Below, piece by piece: positions 1-7,614 of a stretch of DNA of 11,668 nt. The notes under the pieces are model-generated. The model searched no databases. It was given only the letters and a program-made list of their open reading frames with translations, and was not told the origin of the DNA. This DNA comes from QHWK01 sp035315685. Lineage in GTDB: Bacteria > Acidobacteriota > Vicinamibacteria > Vicinamibacterales > CAVVIG01. Every line of letters starts with the position of its first letter. Position 1 is the stretch's first letter. The translations under genes and the position numbers were made by a program. Where the stretch lies: assembly GCA_035315685.1 (NCBI GenBank), contig DATFXR010000069.1, positions 1 to 11,668 of the forward strand, in the 5' to 3' direction.

Positions 1-9
1 GTCGTTAGA

Positions 10-1005
10 TCATCGTGCGAAGTGATGCACCTCGATCGTCTGCCCGACCTCGATCGTGAGCAGGTCTTCGGGTCCCTGAAGCGGGCCTGAATATGTCCTT
101 CGAGTTTGTGTGATGACCGCTTCGGAGTTCTGGGCGTGAGAGTAGACAGCTAGTCGCGGCTTGACACGGCTGAAGACCTCTCCGGCCTGTTCGGGCGTCG
201 TGTGGTGGGCGATCACTGCCTCGATCGCCTCACGATTCGCCCCCGATGCGCGGCCCCTGAAGGCGTCTGCGTCAAGGACCTCATGCACAAGAACATCAAC
301 GCCCTGTGCGAACTTGATCAGGTTCTCCGACACTCGGGTATCGCCCGATAACGCCACCGACCGGCCGCCGTAGTCGATGCGGTATCCGAAGGCGGGTTCG
401 ACCGGGCGGTGATCGACGAGGAACGCCGTTACCTTGACGCCTTGCTCGTCAAGAATCACGCCTTGTTCTATGTCGTGACTCACTACCTTGATCCCTTCAC
501 CATCCACCTTCTCGTCCACATCCCGGCGCATGTGAATGTCGAATGAGAACGCCTCAAGTAGGCGGTCCATCATCGCGCGCGTGCCGTGAGGACCCCACAC
601 TTCAAGCGGCACCCGGCGCGCCCCCGTACCGAGCCATCCCGTCAACAGCAAGTCCGGGATTTGGATTACATGGTCGGAGTGCAAATGCGTGAGGAACAGC
701 CGGTTGAGGGTTCCGAAAGGAACCCCTGCTTGCGCGAGGCGCATCGTCGCACCGCGCCCGCAGTCGAACAGGAGGCGGATGCTTCCGGCTTCAACCAACG
801 TGCTGGCGCCGTATTGCTCAAGGTCCATCAGTGGTCCTACGCCGGTGCCGAGCAGAACGACCTTGAGGGCGGGCGAAGGCGACTGGTCACGCGTAGGAGA
901 AGCCTGGGCCTCAGCAACGTCCAACGATCGGCCGGCCATGATGGCAAGGCATCCGACAACCGCGCAGAGCGCATTGGCCCGCACGATGCTCTTCTCATTC
1001 AGCAT
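10..1005 (-). CDS. Exported MBL-fold metallohydrolase, RNase Z/arylsulfatase-like
   Basis: A 331-residue metallo-beta-lactamase-fold hydrolase. The N-terminus looks like a Sec signal peptide: basic start, hydrophobic stretch at about residues 12-25, and likely cleavage after the AEAQA run near residue 36. Mature protein is therefore expected in the periplasm. The fold opens with LLGTGVG (51-57), then the zinc motif HLHSDH (H107, H109, D111, H112), a VDHRPVEPAFGYR segment (198-209), SGDTR with D222, HHTTPEQAG (267-275) and a late His in VYSHAQN (H290). The order and the GYR segment match the RNase Z/ElaC-like and arylsulfatase-like branch rather than class B beta-lactamases. True RNase Z is cytosolic, so export argues against tRNA 3'-end processing; a phosphodiesterase or sulfatase-type activity is more likely, substrate unknown. 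The ATG start is supported by an AAAGGTG ribosome-binding site 6 nt upstream. The next gene upstream on this strand ends 273 bp away, so it probably has its own promoter. Confidence 0.88.
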   Translation of the reverse strand: MLNEKSIVRANALCAVVGCLAIMAGRSLDVAEAQASPTRDQSPSPALKVVLLGTGVGPLMDLEQYGASTLVEAGSIRLLFDCGRGATMRLAQAGVPFGTLNRLFLTHLHSDHVIQIPDLLLTGWLGTGARRVPLEVWGPHGTRAMMDRLLEAFSFDIHMRRDVDEKVDGEGIKVVSHDIEQGVILDEQGVKVTAFLVDHRPVEPAFGYRIDYGGRSVALSGDTRVSENLIKFAQGVDVLVHEVLDADAFRGRASGANREAIEAVIAHHTTPEQAGEVFSRVKPRLAVYSHAQNSEAVITQTRRTYSGPLQGPEDLLTIEVGQTIEVHHFAR

Positions 1006-1011
1006 CTCTCA

Positions 1012-1018
1012 CACCTTT
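1012..1018 (-). promoter_or_regulatory. Ribosome-binding site of the MBL hydrolase gene
   Basis: Read on the minus strand this is AAAGGTG, ending 6 nt before the ATG at 1005. It is a good Shine-Dalgarno match at normal spacing and fixes the start codon. Confidence 0.6.
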
Positions 1019-1278
1019 CAGGCTGGATCGCGACGTGCGTGTCGGCTCCGCGCAATATTGGCCCTGATAGGCTCCGCTCAGCAATAACCACAGTGCAACT
1101 TAGCGGCTTCAGTCGTCACCGATTCTTCCGTGCCCGTTGCGTCCGGGACTCGCCACCGAAATCCGGCGCTCGCCCGACGGACTCAGGTGCCGAGGTACTA
1201 CGAGCGAGTAAGGTTCGCGGAGTACCGACTCTCACCGGAACGTAGAACTGACGCTGCGTCCGCGATCCGGATCGTCTC

Positions 1279-2970
1279 TCACGGCTTCAGCTCGAACACG
1301 CGCGTCGTTCCGATCCAGTCGTGATAACTGCCTCCGGGCACGAGCTCCGGCCGGCGCGCCAGATCGAGCATCAACCGCGTCCGCTCTTTTTGCTGAAAAT
1401 AGGTTTCATGCACCAGGATGTATCGAACGTCGAGCTGCCGCAGGCGCGCAATCGAGGCTTCGTCCGGGAACGTGCGCATGCGTCGCGTGGTCTCGGCATA
1501 GTCGAGCGGCTTGAACCCGCTGTAGCCGTTGACGAGAGGATGCCAGTGCCGCGTCGACCAGAACATGTAAGTCGGATTGAGGTACCCCTCGACGATCGGT
1601 AACTCGATGACGACCCCCCGATCGGCCAGACTGACGAACCGGTACACGTCGGGTGTCCGGCGCGGCACTTCGTCCAGCAGCACCGGACTCGAACCGTACT
1701 CCACGCCGATCGCCACCAACGCTGCGATCAATACGACCGTCGGAGCGGACGTGATCTGCTGAAGCGATTGGTACCCGAAGCCTGCCAGCACGGCCAGCCC
1801 GCACATCATCAGTATTCCGAATCGAGCTGGCGCGCGAAACCCGGCGAGCGCCCAGATGTGATCGTGAAGCCATCTGTAGACGGTTCCGTTCATGCCCAGT
1901 GAGAGCTCAATCGCCACGACCGTAATCGCGAGATAGATCCATACCAACCGCGGCCGACGTCGCCGGGCAAACGGCAGCAGCGCCAGAGCGACGGCGATGA
2001 CGCCGGGAAAGAGCTGCCGTTCGTCGCCCTCGAACCGTCCACCAGTCCATCCCCACAACCAGTTCCCGGTCGGAGCCGTGATGTAACTGGAGAGGTACGC
2101 GCTGAAATTCATGATCTCGCCCGGGTCGCGCGTGCCGGATACCTGTGTGTTCGCGACATACGGCGCTCCGTATGCGATTGCCACGACCGCCGGCAGAATC
2201 GCACCGATGCACAGAGGGATCAGCGCGCGCCTCACGCGGCCTTGCTGCGACAGCGCCAGCAGGGGAACGAATACGGCGACGATGATGGCCAGGAAGGCGC
2301 CGTAGTACACGCAGGACAGGAGCTGCAGCGCAAGGAACGCGCCGGCAATGACCCCGTGCCGCATCGAGCCCTCATCGAACACGCGATGAATCGCCCAGAG
2401 CGTCAGCGGCATCCACATCGTCCACTGCAATTCCAGGTGCATGAGATGCGCGATGCGGTACGGCGCCAGCGCGAAGATCGCCGCCGAGACCAACGCCGCG
2501 TCCGGATTGCCGGTCAGATGCCGGACGAGGAGGAACATGCCCAGCCCCGACGACACGATGCCGCCGAACAGCAGCAGGTTGTAGACGAGAACAGGGTTGA
2601 CGTGCGCCCACAACCATGGCGCCGCGATGAGCCCCTCGAGCAGCGTGGCGTCGGAGTACGCGAGCGTGCGCGGGTGCGGAGAGAAAATGTTGCCGTCGAA
2701 CAGGTGCGCGGGGTCGGTCCGCAGCGCGTGCGCGAGCCACTCGAGGCGCCACATGCTCAGCAGCGGATCGTCATGGGCGATGACTCGCGTTCCGAGATGC
2801 CAGGCCTGCGGCCAGGTCAGCACCACCGCCAGCGCAGACAACAAGAGTGCCGCGCCAGCCATCGAGTTTCGCAGCACGGACGCTCTCGCCAGCAGCGCTG
2901 TGACGGCGGTTCGGATCAGAATCACCGGTGTCGCAGGTCCCTGCGAGGGCTGTCGAATCAAGACGGTCAT
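1279..2970 (-). CDS. Polytopic membrane protein, putative GT-C-type glycosyltransferase
   Basis: A 563-residue integral membrane protein with about ten hydrophobic segments (for example 38-53, 128-149, 157-170, 206-240, 248-268, 321-334, 342-357, 385-400, 411-424) and a soluble C-terminal part of about 130 residues. An acidic HDDP motif (66-69) lies in the loop after the first membrane segment, where GT-C glycosyltransferases carry catalytic Asp residues. Other recognisable blocks are FRAPARF (378-384), VNGYSGFKP (480-488) and LDVRYILVH (513-521). I associate these with large membrane-protein families in Acidobacteriota that are annotated as hypothetical or GT-C-like; this is family memory, not a search. 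A role in transferring sugars from polyprenyl-phosphate donors on the outer face of the inner membrane is an inference. The gene starts 4 nt after the stop of the PIG-V-like gene, with no clear ribosome-binding site, so translation is probably coupled to it. Confidence 0.8.
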   Translation of the reverse strand: MTVLIRQPSQGPATPVILIRTAVTALLARASVLRNSMAGAALLLSALAVVLTWPQAWHLGTRVIAHDDPLLSMWRLEWLAHALRTDPAHLFDGNIFSPHPRTLAYSDATLLEGLIAAPWLWAHVNPVLVYNLLLFGGIVSSGLGMFLLVRHLTGNPDAALVSAAIFALAPYRIAHLMHLELQWTMWMPLTLWAIHRVFDEGSMRHGVIAGAFLALQLLSCVYYGAFLAIIVAVFVPLLALSQQGRVRRALIPLCIGAILPAVVAIAYGAPYVANTQVSGTRDPGEIMNFSAYLSSYITAPTGNWLWGWTGGRFEGDERQLFPGVIAVALALLPFARRRRPRLVWIYLAITVVAIELSLGMNGTVYRWLHDHIWALAGFRAPARFGILMMCGLAVLAGFGYQSLQQITSAPTVVLIAALVAIGVEYGSSPVLLDEVPRRTPDVYRFVSLADRGVVIELPIVEGYLNPTYMFWSTRHWHPLVNGYSGFKPLDYAETTRRMRTFPDEASIARLRQLDVRYILVHETYFQQKERTRLMLDLARRPELVPGGSYHDWIGTTRVFELKP

Positions 2971-2974
2971 GCCG

Positions 2975-4513
2975 CTAGAAGAGCGGACGCCACGTGTAGA
3001 ACAGCGCGGCGTTGAACGCCTGCAGCGCGCCGAAACCCATCAGCCAGGCAGGCCGGTGCGATTGAGGAATGACGTCTGCGAGCCAGACGAACGCCGGGAA
3101 CATCACGGATGAAAACCGGCCGGCGGAGAGCCATCCCCCGTAGACAATCGGCGGCAACGTCATGATGACGATCAACACGGCGTACGGCAGGCCAATCCGA
3201 CGCGCCACTGGCCAGGCCGTTGCGAGCACGAACAACGCCCCGAGCGCGTTCAGCACGTCGTATCCGGGGCTGGCGAGATATCCGCTCAGGCCGGCGTTCG
3301 CGATGAACGCGTATTGGGTCGCGACGAAGGCCGTGAGCGATTGGTAGGTACGTCCCCATGCGATGTGGCCCTTCGCCCAGGCCAGCGGGTCGCCGGTCAA
3401 GCGCCAGATGAATGCGGAGTACAGCAGCATGCCAACCGCGGGCATCGCCGCCACGGCCAGCCCTGCGAGCGTCACGCGCACGTCCTTCGATTGCCGTGGC
3501 TGTGCGATGAGCGGCAGGGCGAATCGATCTCGCACGAGCGCTGGCGACAGCCACGGTGAGACCACCACCAGCGCGAGCGGCAGACACAGCACGACGCCAT
3601 TCAGCTTGGTGAGCCCCGCCAGTAAGCCCCAGAGCGCGGCACCCAGCAGGTGACCTTTCGTCAGGTGATAGAACGCGCCGATGACGCTGACCAGGAACAA
3701 CGACTCCGTGTAGAGCGCTCCGAAGAACAGCGCGAACGGATACGAAGCCAACAGCCACAGCGCATAACACGCCTTCTCTTCACCGAGCGCGTCGCGCGCG
3801 AACATGTACAGGTAGACGAGCGCGCCGCAGAAAGCCACCAGCGAGACGAGCATTCCTGCTGCGATGTATCCGGGCATGTGGCCGCCAAACAGGCGACCAA
3901 CGAAGCGCACGAGCATCGGATAAGCAGGAAAGAACACGATGTTCTGCTGCACATCCGAGTCGCTCGGCGCGTAGCGATATCCGTCGGTGACGATCTGCAG
4001 ATACCAGCCGGCATCCCAGCGGACAGGCAGGTTCAGGAGCTCGTTGTCGAAATGACGAAGCGGCGCGCGGCCGTTGACATCCCCGACCATGAACACGGCG
4101 AGGTACCCGACGAGCAGCATCGCCGGTCGCGTTCCCGCCACCACCACTGCGGCGGAACGGACGTGCGGCAAGCGAACCCATTCGGTGACTCTGGTCGGGA
4201 ACTCGCGATACAACGGGCTCTGTGGTGCGACGACGTGGCGCACCGCGCCGATGACGACTGCCCAGATGAGCGGCGGATACGGCGACGTGACGGCGAGCCG
4301 CACGCCCAGGAGGCGTTCCCGGAAGCCGCCCGACATCGAGACGACGACCGCGACGAACGCGAGCAGGAGACACAGGACGTCGAGCACGCGGGCCCACAGC
4401 GGAACGGGACGCGCGGGCGCTGTATCGGTCGGCATCGCCGTTGACAGGGTGACGTTTGAGGGACGGGCCGGTGAACGCCGGAAGTATATCGTCCTGAAGC
4501 GAACCGTGTTCAC
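2975..4513 (-). CDS. PIG-V-like mannosyltransferase family membrane protein (GT-C)
   Basis: A 512-residue integral membrane protein of the bacterial PIG-V/mannosyltransferase-like GT-C family. Diagnostic blocks appear in the expected order: RWDAGWY (165-171), whose Asp is the likely catalytic residue in the first large outer loop; NIVFFPAYP (191-199); YPFALFFGALYTESLFL (258-274); GLLAGLTKLNGV (296-307); and GRFSSVMFPAFVWLAD (465-480). Eukaryotic PIG-V adds the second mannose to GPI anchors. Bacterial relatives are thought to use polyprenyl-phosphate sugars for envelope glycans, and acceptor and sugar here are unknown. The frame opens with GTG at 4513 preceded by AAGGAGG, but the spacing is only 3 nt. 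An internal ATG at 4435, 26 residues in, lacks a ribosome-binding site and would still leave the whole core. It is the first gene of a two-gene unit with the membrane protein immediately downstream, and divergent from the larger GT-C gene at 5030. Confidence 0.87.
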   Translation of the reverse strand: MNTVRFRTIYFRRSPARPSNVTLSTAMPTDTAPARPVPLWARVLDVLCLLLAFVAVVVSMSGGFRERLLGVRLAVTSPYPPLIWAVVIGAVRHVVAPQSPLYREFPTRVTEWVRLPHVRSAAVVVAGTRPAMLLVGYLAVFMVGDVNGRAPLRHFDNELLNLPVRWDAGWYLQIVTDGYRYAPSDSDVQQNIVFFPAYPMLVRFVGRLFGGHMPGYIAAGMLVSLVAFCGALVYLYMFARDALGEEKACYALWLLASYPFALFFGALYTESLFLVSVIGAFYHLTKGHLLGAALWGLLAGLTKLNGVVLCLPLALVVVSPWLSPALVRDRFALPLIAQPRQSKDVRVTLAGLAVAAMPAVGMLLYSAFIWRLTGDPLAWAKGHIAWGRTYQSLTAFVATQYAFIANAGLSGYLASPGYDVLNALGALFVLATAWPVARRIGLPYAVLIVIMTLPPIVYGGWLSAGRFSSVMFPAFVWLADVIPQSHRPAWLMGFGALQAFNAALFYTWRPLF

Positions 4514-4516
4514 ATG

Positions 4517-4523
4517 CCTCCTT
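4517..4523 (-). promoter_or_regulatory. Strong Shine-Dalgarno before the PIG-V-like gene
   Basis: On the minus strand this is a perfect AAGGAGG. It lies 3 nt from the GTG at 4513 and 1 nt from an ATG at 4515 that is followed directly by TGA. The short spacing is unusual, but no other in-frame start lies at a better distance. Confidence 0.5.
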
Positions 4524-4560
4524 CGATCGCTGCCATGCGCGAGAGATTCACGCGCGAGTG

Positions 4561-4591
4561 TCTATAAACGCTGCGGGACGCGAATTGTTGA
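4561..4591 (-). promoter_or_regulatory. Weak candidate promoter for the PIG-V-like operon
   Basis: On the minus strand, TATAGA (4561-4566) could be a -10 element, with TCAACA (4586-4591) as a poor -35 at a long 19-nt spacing. Initiation would fall about 40 nt before the GTG at 4513. Position is sensible but the match is weak. Confidence 0.2.
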
Positions 4592-4936
4592 GGTCTACGC
4601 CGTGACCGCGTCGCGCGCCGTCGAGCTTTGCCGTTGGGTACGCCGCTCCCGCGTTCCGGATACTCGCTTTCGCGCGGTTTCGTTCGAAGTTCTCGTGGTC
4701 TCACGCTTTCAACCGCGGCCGCGTGTCGTGGCAATCACCGATGCCGGACTGCTGGTCGCGCGCCGACCTGCGGACTCGATGCTGCCACGCCGGGCCCTGT
4801 CCTCCAATCTTCTCGCCAACTTTCCACCTATCTGCGACCGTTCGGCATCGTGCGAACTGCTCCTCTCATCCTCCTTACGCGTCATCCTCCTTCGCTGCCG
4901 CAACGCGCTGCGCCTCAGGTGACGGCACTTTTGGTC

Positions 4937-4965
4937 TTGACAACGCCTGACCTTCGCTCAATCAT
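4937..4965 (+). promoter_or_regulatory. Sigma70-like promoter for the GT-C/BACON/PKD gene
   Basis: A perfect TTGACA (4937-4942) is followed, after exactly 17 nt, by AATCAT (4960-4965), which matches 4 of 6 positions of TATAAT including the key second A and last T. Transcription would begin near 4972, giving a leader of about 60 nt before the ATG at 5030. Confidence 0.45.
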
Positions 4966-5029
4966 CCGCGCCGCCCTGTTCGAGTCACATTGCGTCGCCA
5001 GGAACGACAGCGCATGAAGCGATCACGCC

Positions 5030-7582
5030 ATGGTCCCTCCGATGGCCGGCCGACGGCATGACGACGTCCTCTTCGCGGTCATCGTCATGCTGGCGATCGG
5101 ACTCTTCGTGGTTCACGTTGCGACGTACGGTTCCTACATCGCGGATGACGCGGCGATCACGTTCGCGTATGCCAAGAACCTCGCGCGCGGCCACGGCCTG
5201 GTCCTGAATCCGGGAAGCGATCCCGTCGAGGGGTATTCGAACTTCGCCTGGCTGCTCCTGGTCCTGCCATTCTGCGCACGCGGCACCGATCCGACCGTCG
5301 GGATCAAGCTGCTTTCATCGGTCCTGGGATCGCTGACGCTGGTATGTCTCGCAATGGCGGGACGGCGGATTGTGCGCGCGTCGCGTGTCGAGGCGCATGC
5401 ATGGCTTCCGGCTGCCGCCGCTGTGGGGCTGGCCGGTTGCGCGCCGTATGTCGTGTGGGCTGCGGCGGGGCTCGAGAACGCGTTGTACTGCGCCGTCTTC
5501 GTCGCGGCCATTCTCTTTTATCTGGATGACTCCTTCGTGTGGTGCGCCACGATGCTCGTCGTGCTGTCGCTGACACGCGTCGAAGGCGTCGCGATAGCCG
5601 GGCTGTTTGCTGTGCATCGTGCCGGCGTGCTCATGTTCGCCGGCCGGAAGCTGTCGCGGCGGGAAGCGGCGGCGGTCGCGCTATTCGTCTCCTTGTACGG
5701 CGGCTACGCAATGTGGCATTGGTGGTATTTCCGCGCGATTCTGCCGAATAGCTACCTCGCGAAGTCGGTAGTGGCGCGGAGCGGCGTGGCAGACGCCTGG
5801 GAAACGATCACCCGCGGTTGGAGATATGCCTCTGACCAGGTGATCTCGCCATACCGCTTTCTGATCGCCGCACCGCTGGCCGCGGTCGGACTGTTCGGAT
5901 TGCGGCCACGCGCGCTCGGATTGATTTCACTGCTGTTCGCCGGCGTATTCAGCCTCGTGCTGCTGACGGGTGGCGATTTGTATCCGCAATTCCGTCTCGG
6001 CACGCTCGTCCTGCCGTTGTGGTTCCTCCTGGTCGCCGAGGGAACACGTGTGATTCTGTCGCGGGTTCGTCCGCCGGCCGTCGTCATGGTCATCGCGCTG
6101 GTGCCGATCGGCATCATGTGCCAGCCGAGCATCTCCGTTGCCGCAGCCTGGGGTCCGGGGCCGATTTCGATGGGCGGCCTCAAGCCTGCCACCGCCGACC
6201 GTTTCAGCCAGCTGGCGGCGCGGATCCGCAACCGCCCGATCACGGTACTCGAATCGGACATCGGCAATGTCGCGTACTTCACCGACTTCGCGGTGCTGGA
6301 CATCGGCGGCCTCGCAAATCTCCAGATCGCCCGCAACGGTTTTTACAGTCCGGTGTTTCTGCACTACGTCTTCGAGGAGATGAAACCCGACATCATCCAC
6401 CTGCGCGACATATGGGCGGCCAACGCCCAGGTGCCAATCGCTCTCATGGAGCGTGATTACCAGACGATCGAAGGACCCTCGGCAGGACCGTACGCGGTGG
6501 GATGGTACGTGCGGCGCGATCTGGAACGTCCGAACGGCGAGACGCGGCTGATCGGCAATGACGCGCAGGGCGACCGCCTGTATCAGGACGAGTTCTCGGT
6601 GCGGTGGATCGAGCGGCCGGGCGCCGTGTTGAGACTCAAGGACGCGGTGACACGCTCGTCATTTCCTTCTGCCGCGTCAGGCGCAGCCGACGTTTATGCA
6701 GAAGTGAAGCGCGAATGTGCTGTCGCGAATCCGTCGTGCCACCTCAACACCGCGCTCGCGTCGGCTGCGCAGGTACGCGCCGAATCGCTCCGTCGTGCCG
6801 CGCAGTTCACGGCTGCGTTCGAGTGGTATGCCGCCGCGTGGGAGGCCGATCGCCGCAACGTAGTCGCGCTCCGTGAACGCGAGAACATGCGATCCGCCAT
6901 CGCCGAACGTGGCAGAGCGACCGCCTGTCGATTCGAACTCGACACGACATCAGCGGCGGTCAGCGGTGGAGGCTCTACTGGAACCGTCACGCTGACCTCC
7001 GACAGCCGGGCGGCGAGCGTCCACACCTGCTGGTGGACAGCGGCAACCAGGGATCCGTTCGTGACGATCATGTCACCAGCACGCGGCACCGACCCGGCAA
7101 CGATCGCCTACGCCGTCGCCTCCAATCCTGGCGCACCGCGCACGGGAACGATCGCGCTCGCAGGACGTACGTTCACGATCAATCAGGCGGCATCCAACGG
7201 CCTGAACGCGTCTTTCGAGCTGTTCGATCCCGCGAGCCAGGTTGGGCCAACTACCGAGTGCCGGTTCCGAAGCGCCACTGGCAGGGCGACGACCTGCGAG
7301 CTGCGATCGACGTCGTCCGCGCTCGGTCACGGTACGATCGTGAACCACGCATGGAGGGTCGTCTACGCCTACGACGAGGTGAAAACGCTCACGCAGAGCG
7401 GTGCAAGTCCGACGATGAACATCGTCGACCGATGCGGCGGCCTGCAGAGCTCACCTGACGGCGTCTCACGAGCGTTGTCCGTTACGCTGACGGTAACCGA
7501 CAATCTCGGAGCAACGGCGACCGCCGTGCTCGCGGGTGTCCAGCGGCCGTTGACCGTCAGGCTGTATACCTGCGGCTCGTAG
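5030..7582 (+). CDS. AftB-like GT-C glycosyltransferase fused to BACON and PKD-like domains
   Basis: An 850-residue protein. Residues about 12-365 form a GT-C membrane domain with a DD pair (39-40) in the first outer loop, GHGLVLNPG (54-62), VEGYSNFAW (66-74) and GGDLYPQFRLGTLVLP (314-329). ESDIGNVAYFTDFAVLDIGG (408-427) follows. This set resembles mycobacterial AftB-type arabinofuranosyltransferases, which use decaprenyl-phosphate sugars; the actual donor is unknown. Residues about 575-625 are helical and TPR-like. Residues 632-720 match a BACON-type domain: CRFELDTTSAAVSGGG, paired cysteines C633 and C667 near CWW, DPFVTI, and TGTIALAGRTFTINQA at the end. Residues about 725-835 look like a PKD domain, with HAWRVVYAYD (773-782) and ALSVTLTVTDNLGA (815-828). 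Further cysteines (744, 756, 802, 848) suggest disulfides, so the tail should be periplasmic. No strong ribosome-binding site precedes the ATG at 5030; ATG 5042 is an alternative. Membrane domain and tail lie in one uninterrupted frame. Confidence 0.85.
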   Translation: MVPPMAGRRHDDVLFAVIVMLAIGLFVVHVATYGSYIADDAAITFAYAKNLARGHGLVLNPGSDPVEGYSNFAWLLLVLPFCARGTDPTVGIKLLSSVLGSLTLVCLAMAGRRIVRASRVEAHAWLPAAAAVGLAGCAPYVVWAAAGLENALYCAVFVAAILFYLDDSFVWCATMLVVLSLTRVEGVAIAGLFAVHRAGVLMFAGRKLSRREAAAVALFVSLYGGYAMWHWWYFRAILPNSYLAKSVVARSGVADAWETITRGWRYASDQVISPYRFLIAAPLAAVGLFGLRPRALGLISLLFAGVFSLVLLTGGDLYPQFRLGTLVLPLWFLLVAEGTRVILSRVRPPAVVMVIALVPIGIMCQPSISVAAAWGPGPISMGGLKPATADRFSQLAARIRNRPITVLESDIGNVAYFTDFAVLDIGGLANLQIARNGFYSPVFLHYVFEEMKPDIIHLRDIWAANAQVPIALMERDYQTIEGPSAGPYAVGWYVRRDLERPNGETRLIGNDAQGDRLYQDEFSVRWIERPGAVLRLKDAVTRSSFPSAASGAADVYAEVKRECAVANPSCHLNTALASAAQVRAESLRRAAQFTAAFEWYAAAWEADRRNVVALRERENMRSAIAERGRATACRFELDTTSAAVSGGGSTGTVTLTSDSRAASVHTCWWTAATRDPFVTIMSPARGTDPATIAYAVASNPGAPRTGTIALAGRTFTINQAASNGLNASFELFDPASQVGPTTECRFRSATGRATTCELRSTSSALGHGTIVNHAWRVVYAYDEVKTLTQSGASPTMNIVDRCGGLQSSPDGVSRALSVTLTVTDNLGATATAVLAGVQRPLTVRLYTCGS

Positions 7583-7614
7583 GGCAGCGTTGCCGCGCCA
7601 GGCGCCGCCATTGG

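Larger units (their letters stand above)
4514..5029. other. 516-bp divergent intergenic region
   Basis: It separates the minus-strand PIG-V-like gene from the plus-strand GT-C/BACON gene and must hold promoters for both. I see a good plus-strand promoter near its right end, a weak minus-strand candidate near its left end, and an 11-bp direct repeat (TCATCCTCCTT at 4866-4876 and 4882-4892, 16 bp apart) in a pyrimidine-rich stretch (about 4800-4900). Short open frames here are Arg- and Ser-rich with no recognisable domain, so I do not call them genes. No tRNA-like cloverleaf or riboswitch was recognised. Confidence 0.5.

Noticed and set aside
1194..1226. Inverted repeat GGTACT/AGTACC with a 21-nt loop, and a nearby GGTTCG recalling a tRNA T-loop
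   Set aside because: Only 6 bp pair, flanks do not extend it, and no acceptor stem or anticodon arm can be built.
2242..4444. Long plus-strand frames (2242-3015 and 3650-4444) opposite the two GT-C genes
   Set aside because: Arg/Glu/Gln-rich antisense shadows; the minus-strand products have clear membrane segments and family motifs.
4709..4903. Small minus-strand frame preceded by AAGGAGG at zero spacing
   Set aside because: The ribosome-binding site abuts the ATG directly, the product is Arg/Ser-rich without a domain, and it is not needed to explain the region.
4628..5017. 129-codon frame whose end resembles a response-regulator start (LTTPDLRSIIRAALFE)
   Set aside because: Only about 16 residues look suggestive, the aspartate pocket and phospho-site are missing, and the rest is unordered. 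Judged coincidence.
7583..7614. Possible terminator between convergent genes (GGCA/TGCC and a GGCGCC palindrome)
   Set aside because: Stems are only about 4 bp and there is no T-run on either strand.
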